In this document: positions 1-4,845 of the stretch, in pieces
How positions within the stretch are numbered: position 1 is the first letter of the stretch
Layout: each line of letters begins with the position of its first letter
Assembly (NCBI GenBank): GCA_028694565.1
Contig: JAQVKR010000130.1
Location: 1 to 7,332, forward strand
Direction of reading: 5' to 3'
Length of the DNA stretch: 7,332 nucleotides
Source of the DNA: Gammaproteobacteria bacterium
GTDB lineage: Bacteria; Pseudomonadota; Gammaproteobacteria; DSM-26407
Translations under genes and position numbers: made by a program
Notes under the pieces: model-generated
Told to the model about the DNA's origin: nothing
Database searches by the model: none
What the model saw: only the letters and a program-made list of their open reading frames with translations

Positions 1-780
<780 letters not shown>

Positions 781-845
781 CCCCCGGCACCACCGCCGGC
801 CATCCCGTCCGGCGCCTGCCGCCGGTCCGTGGTGCGGGTCGCCCC

Positions 846-860
846 CCGCTCCCGGAGCGG
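846..860. repeat. 15-bp perfect palindrome upstream of the distal activator site
   Basis: CCGCTCC (846-852) and GGAGCGG (854-860) are perfect inverted arms around one central base. No T tract follows, and a one-base loop would cost arm pairs, so it is not a convincing terminator. It lies just before the first GGTK dyad. It could be an extra protein site, a weak 3'-end hairpin for the activator mRNA, or chance in GC-rich DNA. Confidence 0.4.
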
Positions 861-861
861 C

Positions 862-875
862 GGTGCATATCCACA
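862..875 (+). promoter_or_regulatory. Candidate activator binding site A (distal enhancer of protease promoter)
   Basis: GGTGCA-TA-TCCACA is an imperfect dyad matching the site upstream of the DUF202 operon (2548-2561) at 12 of 14 positions. Similarity extends beyond the dyad: 857-886 aligns with 2543-2573 with 27 identities, 3 substitutions and one 1-base gap. Its centre is about 130 bp upstream of the predicted start (about 998), a usual enhancer distance for sigma-54 systems. Binding by the adjacent activator is inferred. Confidence 0.6.
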
Positions 876-893
876 CCGGCACCACCCCAGCCT

Positions 894-907
894 GGTTGAA
901 GTCCACC
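894..907 (+). promoter_or_regulatory. Candidate activator binding site B (proximal enhancer of protease promoter)
   Basis: GGTTGA-AG-TCCACC is the most symmetrical of three related dyads and matches site C (2548-2561) at 11 of 14 positions. It starts 32 bp after site A, close to three helical turns, so both would face the same side of the DNA, as is common for cooperative sigma-54 activators. Its first base is 92 bp before the -12 G at 986; the equivalent distance for site C is 93 bp. Confidence 0.6.
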
Positions 908-972
908 AGCCGCGATCGCGCCCGGGGCCATGAAGCCGTTCCCCACCCCTGAAAAACAGTGAGTTGCATCAT

Positions 973-988
973 TGGCACGGAACCTGCC
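973..988 (+). promoter_or_regulatory. Sigma-54 (-24/-12) promoter of the DegP-type protease gene
   Basis: TGGCACG-GAAC-CTGCC matches the RpoN consensus TGGCACG-N4-TTGCW. The whole -24 heptamer is identical, the invariant GG (974-975) and GC (986-987) are present, and their spacing is exact. Transcription should start near 998, leaving a leader of about 60 nt before the ATG at 1061. A sigma-54 activator gene just upstream supports the call. Confidence 0.85.
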
Positions 989-1004
989 CTGTTTCGGCAG
1001 GGCA
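985..1004. repeat. Inverted repeat overlapping the -12 element and transcription start
   Basis: TGCCCTG (985-991) and CAGGGCA (998-1004) are perfect 7-bp inverted arms around the 6-base loop TTTCGG. The left arm includes the -12 GC and the right arm covers the predicted +1. No T run follows, so it is not a terminator. It could be a repressor site that blocks sigma-54 polymerase, or incidental. Confidence 0.45.
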
Positions 1005-1060
1005 CAGCATCCGCCGTGCCGCAGGAATGATCCGATTCACGCGGGATGGGAACGAGGACC

Positions 1061-2473
1061 ATGAACAGAGACTACAAACCGCTGCTGGGCGCCGTGACCG
1101 CACTGGCCCTCCTGCTGGGAGTGGCCCAGCAGTCCATGGCCCAAGCCGCGGCGCTGCCCGATTTCAAGAACCTGGTGAAGGACAATGCCGCCACGGTGGT
1201 GAACGTCAGTACGGAACAGAGTGGCGAGATGGTGGCGGGGCTGCCGCCCGGCATGCCGGATCTCCCCGAGGGCAGTCCCCTGAACGATTTCTTCCGGCGC
1301 TTTTTCGAGAACCGTCCGGAACAGGCGCAGCGGGTCCGCTCCCTCGGCTCCGGAACGGTGATTTCCAGCGACGGCTATATCCTCACCAATGCCCACGTGG
1401 TCAAGGACGCCGATCGCATCACCGTGCGCTTCAACGACCACCGGGAGAAGCCGGCGACACTGGTGGGCATGGACGAACGCAGCGATGTGGCGCTGCTGAA
1501 GGTGGATGCGAAGGACCTGCCCACCGCGCACCTGGGCGATTCCGACAGCCTCGAAGTCGGCGAGTGGGTGCTCGCCATCGGTTCGCCCTTCGGGCTCGAA
1601 CACACCGCGACCGCGGGCATCGTCAGCGCCCTGGGCCGCAACCTGCCCAGCGACACCTATGTCCCCTTCATCCAGACCGACGTGGCGGTGAACCCGGGCA
1701 ATTCCGGCGGACCGCTGTTCGACACCCAGGGAGACGTGGTGGGCATCAACTCCCAGATCTACAGCAAGACCGGCGGCTACATGGGGCTCTCGTTCGCCAT
1801 TCCCATCAACGTGGCCATGAAGGTGGTCGAGCAGCTGAAGACGACCGGCCACGTGGAGCGGGGCTGGCTCGGAGTGATGATTCAGGGCGTCAACCAGGAC
1901 CTGGCTGAAAGCTTCGGCCTGGATCGTCCCCGCGGCGCCCTGGTGGCCCAGGTGACGCCGGAGAGCCCGGCCGCGAAGGCGGGCCTGGAGGCCGGTGACG
2001 TCATCCTCGGTTTCGCCGGCGAGGCCATCGAGCAATCCTCCCAGCTCCCGCCGCTGGTGGGCGACACCCGGCCCGGCACGGAGGTCGGCATGCGGGTGCT
2101 GCGCGGCGGCAAGGAGCGGGAGATCAAGGTCACCATCGAGGCGCTGACCGAGGAGTCCTCGGCGCTGGCCGCCCCGCATGGCGGCGCGGCGGTGCTGAAG
2201 ATGGCCGTCAGGAATCTTACCCGCGAGCAGCGCGACGAGCTCAAGGAAGGCGGGCGCGGCGTCCTCGTGACCGGCGTCGAGCCGGGGCCCGCCGCCGAGG
2301 CCGGCATCCGGCCGGGCGATGTCATCCTGAGCCTGGACGGCAAGGATGTCACCGGCGTCGACAAACTGGCCGGGCTGGTCAAGGAGCTGCCCCGCGGCAA
2401 GGGCCTGCCGCTTCTGATCCGGCGTGGCGACGGCAATGTCTTCCTCGCCCTGCGGCTGCCTGACTCCGACTGA
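1061..2473 (+). CDS. degP: DegP/DegQ/MucD-type periplasmic serine endoprotease
   Basis: A Do-family (HtrA) protease that degrades, and may chaperone, misfolded envelope proteins. Read from ATG 1061 it has 470 residues, the usual DegP/MucD length. A signal peptide covers about residues 1-29: a charged start, a hydrophobic LLGAVTALALLLGV core and an AQA-type cleavage site. The catalytic triad is intact: His112 in TNAHVV, Asp142 in RSDVALLKV and Ser215 in GNSGGPLF. PDZ1 starts near R267 (RGWLGV) and PDZ2 covers about 385-465 (AGIRPGDVILSLDG). The mature N-terminus (LPDF..LV) and FFRRFF segment resemble MucD more than E. coli DegP, so the symbol denotes the family only. ATG 1046 is in frame, but its only purine-rich upstream sequence directly abuts it and it would put five residues before the signal peptide; 1061 has GGGAACGAGG upstream. 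It stands alone between a sigma-54 promoter and a strong terminator. Confidence 0.95.
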   Translation: MNRDYKPLLGAVTALALLLGVAQQSMAQAAALPDFKNLVKDNAATVVNVSTEQSGEMVAGLPPGMPDLPEGSPLNDFFRRFFENRPEQAQRVRSLGSGTVISSDGYILTNAHVVKDADRITVRFNDHREKPATLVGMDERSDVALLKVDAKDLPTAHLGDSDSLEVGEWVLAIGSPFGLEHTATAGIVSALGRNLPSDTYVPFIQTDVAVNPGNSGGPLFDTQGDVVGINSQIYSKTGGYMGLSFAIPINVAMKVVEQLKTTGHVERGWLGVMIQGVNQDLAESFGLDRPRGALVAQVTPESPAAKAGLEAGDVILGFAGEAIEQSSQLPPLVGDTRPGTEVGMRVLRGGKEREIKVTIEALTEESSALAAPHGGAAVLKMAVRNLTREQRDELKEGGRGVLVTGVEPGPAAEAGIRPGDVILSLDGKDVTGVDKLAGLVKELPRGKGLPLLIRRGDGNVFLALRLPDSD

Positions 2474-2508
2474 TTTCCCCCTACCCCCCCGCTCCTCCTG
2501 GAGCATTC

Positions 2509-2535
2509 GGGCGGCCGCGAGGCCGCCCTTTTTTT
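2509..2535 (+). terminator. Rho-independent terminator after the protease gene
   Basis: GGGCGGCC (2509-2516) pairs perfectly with GGCCGCCC (2521-2528) around the stable GNRA tetraloop GCGA, followed by seven T residues (2529-2535). It lies 36 bases past the protease stop, making the protease gene a separate transcript from the operon downstream. Confidence 0.95.
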
Positions 2536-2547
2536 GCCTTCGGCAGC

Positions 2548-2561
2548 GGTTCATATCCACC
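2548..2561 (+). promoter_or_regulatory. Candidate activator binding site C (enhancer of DUF202 operon promoter)
   Basis: GGTTCA-TA-TCCACC is the third copy of the GGTKSA-N2-TCCACC dyad and sits inside a 31-base stretch (2543-2573) closely matching 857-886 before the protease gene. Its centre is about 98 bp upstream of the predicted start of the second sigma-54 promoter, the same offset as site B has from the first. The promoter distance and sequence are kept while the DNA in between is unrelated, which argues for a real binding site rather than a recent duplication. Confidence 0.6.
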
Positions 2562-2627
2562 ACCAGCACCACCGGCCGAACCGGATCGGGAGACCGTAAC
2601 CGGCTGTATCCAGGGGAATATGAATTC

Positions 2628-2643
2628 TGGCGCACTCGTTGCA
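2628..2643 (+). promoter_or_regulatory. Sigma-54 (-24/-12) promoter of the DUF202-YfdX-GH15 operon
   Basis: TGGCGCA-CTCG-TTGCA fits the RpoN consensus TGGCACG-N4-TTGCW, with the -24 GG at 2629-2630, the -12 GC at 2641-2642, a perfect TTGCA and the correct spacing. Start of transcription is expected near 2653. That makes ATG 2664 an unlikely start codon (about 11 nt of leader) and favours ATG 2700. The promoter lies downstream of the terminator at 2509-2535, so the operon has its own start. Confidence 0.8.
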
Positions 2644-2699
2644 TTAACCAGGGTGCAATCCGCATGGCACCCCAACCGATGGAGGCTCAACGCACAACG

Positions 2700-3074
2700 A
2701 TGATCAACCACTACCGCGACCACGCCGCCAACGAGCGCACCTTCCTGGCCTGGGTCAGGACCGGCATCACGGTCATGATGCTCGGCTTCCTGGTGGAGAA
2801 ATTCGATATTTTCCTGGCGGCCATCGCGGTGGAGACCCATGGCATGGAGGGCGCCCTGCCGCACGGCAACGGGAGCTGGCTGGTCAGCCTATCCCTGGTC
2901 TGCCTGGGAATCGTGATGAACGTCTGTGCGGCGTTGCGCTTCTTCCGCACCGGGCTGGAGCTGGAGGGCGAGGCGCCGGCCCGCTTCCGCAGCCGTGTGC
3001 TCGGTATCGGCCTGCCGTCGTCCATGGTCCTGTTCGGGCTCTACCTGCTGGCCTACCTGACCCGCATCCTGTGA
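2700..3074 (+). CDS. DUF202 (YidH-like) small inner-membrane protein
   Basis: A 124-residue protein with three predicted membrane helices: about 14-36, 60-82 and 100-121. Its N-terminus carries the DUF202 signature ANERTFLAWVRTG (residues 9-21), which closely matches the ANERTFLAWIRT motif of E. coli YidH; length is also typical. The molecular function of the family is unknown. The frame is open upstream to 2424 inside the protease gene, so the start must be chosen. ATG 2700 places the motif near the N-terminus as in relatives, has GGAGG at 2681-2685 (14 nt away, rather far) and leaves a leader of about 47 nt from the predicted sigma-54 start. ATG 2664 and ATG 2679 are in-frame alternatives without good ribosome sites. 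It is the first gene of the operon; the next starts 19 bases after its stop. Confidence 0.85.
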   Translation: MINHYRDHAANERTFLAWVRTGITVMMLGFLVEKFDIFLAAIAVETHGMEGALPHGNGSWLVSLSLVCLGIVMNVCAALRFFRTGLELEGEAPARFRSRVLGIGLPSSMVLFGLYLLAYLTRIL

Positions 3075-3093
3075 ATCCACGAGGAGTTTCACC

Positions 3094-3741
3094 ATGTCCA
3101 GCCTGCCGCGCTTGATCGCCGTCCTGCTGTTGCTGGGAGGGCTCGGCGCCCTCGGCTCCGCCAGGGCGGCGCAGGATTCGCCTCCGGCCACGGTCCTGCC
3201 CGGCACCCGCGTTTTGGTGGCGTCCGCGCTGGAGAAGGTCGCCGAGGCGGAGCATGGCGTCCAGACGGCGAAGGACGACCGCAAGGCGCTGTCCGGAGTG
3301 GTGGAGTCATTGTCGCGGGCCCGGGATCTGATCGCCCTCGCCCGCATGGACCAACCCACCGGCGAGGCGCGCGCCCTGCTCCGCTATCTGCGGCTGAAGC
3401 TGAAGCTCGAGGACAACCGCGAGGCGCTGGTCGACCTGCTGCCCCTGGAGCGGGCCCTGGATCGGCTCGGCAATGATCCCGGGCCGCTGCATGCCCGGGA
3501 GCTGCTGCAGAACGCCAAGCGGGCCCTGGAGACCCCCGACCATGCCCTGGCGCTGAAAACGCTGGAGGAGCTGGACCGGACGCTGGTCCGGGACTGGATC
3601 GATCTGCCGCTCGATGCCGCCGCGGACTCGGTCCGGCAGGCGCTGGATCAGATCATGACCCGGCAGCAGGCGCCCGCAACCGACCTGCTGCCCGCCGCCG
3701 AGAAGAGCCTGCTCCAGCTCCTCGCCGGCGCCTCGTCCTGA
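3094..3741 (+). CDS. Secreted helical protein, YfdX-like
   Basis: A 215-residue protein that begins with a clear Sec signal peptide: residues 1-25, hydrophobic LIAVLLLLGGLGALG, cleavage after ARA or RAA. The mature part is almost wholly alpha-helical by composition, with regularly spaced Leu/Ala and charged residues and no cysteines. The stretch around residues 155-200 (TLVRDWIDLPLDAA followed by a helix with QALDQIM and a final helix ending SLLQLL) resembles the C-terminal half of YfdX proteins, where a short DLPL turn separates helical repeats; total length also fits. YfdX proteins are periplasmic, linked to acid or heat stress, and their biochemical role is unclear. The start is supported by GAGGAG (3081-3086), 7 nt upstream. 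The YfdX assignment is from memory of the pattern and only moderately certain; periplasmic location is firmer. Confidence 0.6.
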   Translation: MSSLPRLIAVLLLLGGLGALGSARAAQDSPPATVLPGTRVLVASALEKVAEAEHGVQTAKDDRKALSGVVESLSRARDLIALARMDQPTGEARALLRYLRLKLKLEDNREALVDLLPLERALDRLGNDPGPLHARELLQNAKRALETPDHALALKTLEELDRTLVRDWIDLPLDAAADSVRQALDQIMTRQQAPATDLLPAAEKSLLQLLAGASS

Positions 3742-3755
3742 TCGGCCCGGGTGAC

Positions 3756-3760
3756 GGGAG
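3756..3760 (+). promoter_or_regulatory. Ribosome binding site deciding the transaldolase-like start
   Basis: GGGAG lies 8 nt before ATG 3769. The in-frame GTG at 3751 has only a GC-rich sequence (GGCCCGG) just upstream and would place this Shine-Dalgarno sequence inside the gene, so ATG 3769 is preferred. Confidence 0.6.
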
Positions 3761-3768
3761 AAGCGGCC

Positions 3769-4845
3769 ATGGACACGACTTCACGGGACCCGGAGGCGGC
3801 GGATCCGGAGCGCGCCCGGCCCGGCGTGTGGCTCGACGGCGTCAGCCCCGCGCTGATCAGCTCCGGAGGGATCGAACGGCTGCCCTTCGGGGAGGATCTG
3901 GCCGGCGCCATGCCGCGGCTGGAGGACGCCATCCCCGGGCCGGCGGGTGCGGCGGCACGGATGCGACGAATCCGGGCCGATACCGCACTGCACTCGTTCC
4001 ACCAGCATCTTTACCTGGATCTGGCGGGAATGACCGCGGAGCGGCTTCTGCCCGCCTGGCGCTCCAGCGGCGGTGAAAAGGGCCTGGTGAGCGTGGAAGT
4101 GCATCCCCGCCATGCCCTGCGCGCCGGGGAGCTGGCTGCCGAAGTCCGCCATCTCCGCCGGCGGCTGGATCAGCCCAACGTGGTGGTGCATGTGCCGGGC
4201 ACGCCGGCCGGCCTGGCGGTCGTGCCCCAACTGGTCCATGCCGGCGTCGGCGTGCACGTGGGGCTGGTCTTCTCCGCCGCGACCCTGGCCCGCGTCGACG
4301 CGGCCATGCTGGCCGCGCTGGAGGCGCGATTCGACACCGGGCGGCCCCTGGGCGCGGTCAGCCTGTTCGTGGGCTTCCGCCCGACCGGGTTCGCGACGGC
4401 GGGCGGAAGCCCGGGGCGGGAGTGCCACTGCCCCGCCGCCGCCCGCCAGGCCCTGATCGCCTGGCGCCGCCTGCAGCGCTCGCGCCGCTGGAGCGAACTC
4501 TACCGCTATGGCGCGCGAACGCCCCGGCTGATCTGGACCGGATGGAGCGGTGCGGCTGACCCCTCATCGGTCTGCGCCTGCCTGCGGGCGTCGGACACCC
4601 ACCAGGCACTCTCCCTCCAGGGCCTGGCCTCGTGCGCCCCGAGGGCCGGCGGACTGAAACCGTGCCCACTGGCCGGCGATGGCGCATCGGAGGAGCCGGC
4701 GCCGCCGCCAGCGCGGCTCAACGGGGACAACGCCGCCGGCCGGCTGTCCGGCCGGCTGCAGCGCGAAATCCTGCTGCTGCGTCAGCGCCGGCTGGAACAG
4801 CGCCTGAGGAATGCGGTGTCCGCGGATCCGGAGGCGGCGGGGTGA
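3769..4845 (+). CDS. Transaldolase-like protein lacking the Schiff-base lysine
   Basis: A 358-residue protein with recognisable transaldolase (PF00923-type) blocks: VWLDGVSPALISSG near the N-terminus (Asp23 kept), GLVSVEVHPRHA (Glu110 kept), PNVVVHVPGTPAG (residues 137-147) and GVGVHVGLVFSAATL. In active enzymes the third block reads IKVPATPAG and its Lys forms the Schiff base with the ketose; here His141 replaces it. The N-terminal TSNPT block, normally after the LDxxS segment, is also not recognisable (the region reads ERLPFGEDLAGAMP), and the SFFVSRVD block has become SLFVGFRPTG. The C-terminal 80 or so residues are low-complexity, ending in a charged, possibly coiled-coil helix (about 330-352). 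No signal peptide, so cytoplasmic. The frame is clean, so this is a diverged gene rather than decay. True transaldolases often lie beside GH15 genes, which suggests descent from one. A conventional transaldolase activity is unlikely; a binding or regulatory role is inference. Confidence 0.8.
   Translation: MDTTSRDPEAADPERARPGVWLDGVSPALISSGGIERLPFGEDLAGAMPRLEDAIPGPAGAAARMRRIRADTALHSFHQHLYLDLAGMTAERLLPAWRSSGGEKGLVSVEVHPRHALRAGELAAEVRHLRRRLDQPNVVVHVPGTPAGLAVVPQLVHAGVGVHVGLVFSAATLARVDAAMLAALEARFDTGRPLGAVSLFVGFRPTGFATAGGSPGRECHCPAAARQALIAWRRLQRSRRWSELYRYGARTPRLIWTGWSGAADPSSVCACLRASDTHQALSLQGLASCAPRAGGLKPCPLAGDGASEEPAPPPARLNGDNAAGRLSGRLQREILLLRQRRLEQRLRNAVSADPEAAG
4736..4759 (+). repeat. 12-bp tandem duplication inside the transaldolase-like gene
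   Basis: CCGGCCGGCTGT (4736-4747) is followed directly by CCGGCCGGCTGC (4748-4759), 11 of 12 identical. It encodes the doubled tetrapeptide AGRL-SGRL in the low-complexity tail. Its length, a multiple of three, keeps the frame. Confidence 0.7.
4830..4834 (+). promoter_or_regulatory. Ribosome binding site of the GH15 gene
   Basis: GGAGG, seven nt before GTG 4842, decides the start of the glucoamylase-type gene. It lies inside the end of the preceding gene, and the GTGA overlap (4842-4845) implies translational coupling. Confidence 0.8.

Larger units (their letters stand above)
781..1060. other. Intergenic control region between activator and protease gene
   Basis: These 280 bases hold no credible gene; the open frames running through them are GC-driven shadows. 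They contain a 15-bp palindrome (846-860), two copies of a 14-bp dyad (862-875 and 894-907), a -24/-12 promoter (973-988) and an inverted repeat over the predicted transcription start (985-1004). No terminator with a T tract is visible after the activator gene, so read-through into the protease gene is possible. Confidence 0.7.

Noticed and set aside
862..883. GGTGC (862-866) and GCACC (879-883) as a classical NtrC (nitrogen regulation) site.
   Set aside because: The arms are in the opposite order to the TGCACC-N5-GGTGCA consensus, the spacing is wrong, and the GGTGC arm is not kept at the second promoter.
911..920. Perfect 10-bp palindrome CGCGATCGCG between site B and the protease promoter.
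   Set aside because: Short, GC-driven, not repeated at the second promoter, and unrelated to the shared dyad; likely chance.
1037..2665. 542-codon open frame on the - strand opposite the protease gene.
   Set aside because: Same codon-bias shadow effect; it also crosses the terminator and the promoter region, and the + strand encodes a full serine protease.
2424..2699. N-terminal extension of the DUF202 frame back into the protease gene.
   Set aside because: It overlaps the end of the protease gene in another frame, crosses the strong terminator and both control sites, and the DUF202 family starts just before the ANERTFLAW motif.
2620..2703. A 27-codon open frame (ATG 2620, TGA 2701-2703) preceded by AGGGGA and overlapping ATG 2700 as ATGA, resembling a coupled leader peptide.
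   Set aside because: Its start lies upstream of the predicted sigma-54 transcription start (about 2653), and its ribosome site is only 2 nt from the ATG. It would be viable only if a further upstream promoter is used.
4632..4841. Upstream extension of the GH15 frame.
   Set aside because: It lies inside the transaldolase-like gene in another frame, is Arg/Ala-rich shadow sequence, and GTG 4842 has an ideal GGAGG and a GTGA overlap.
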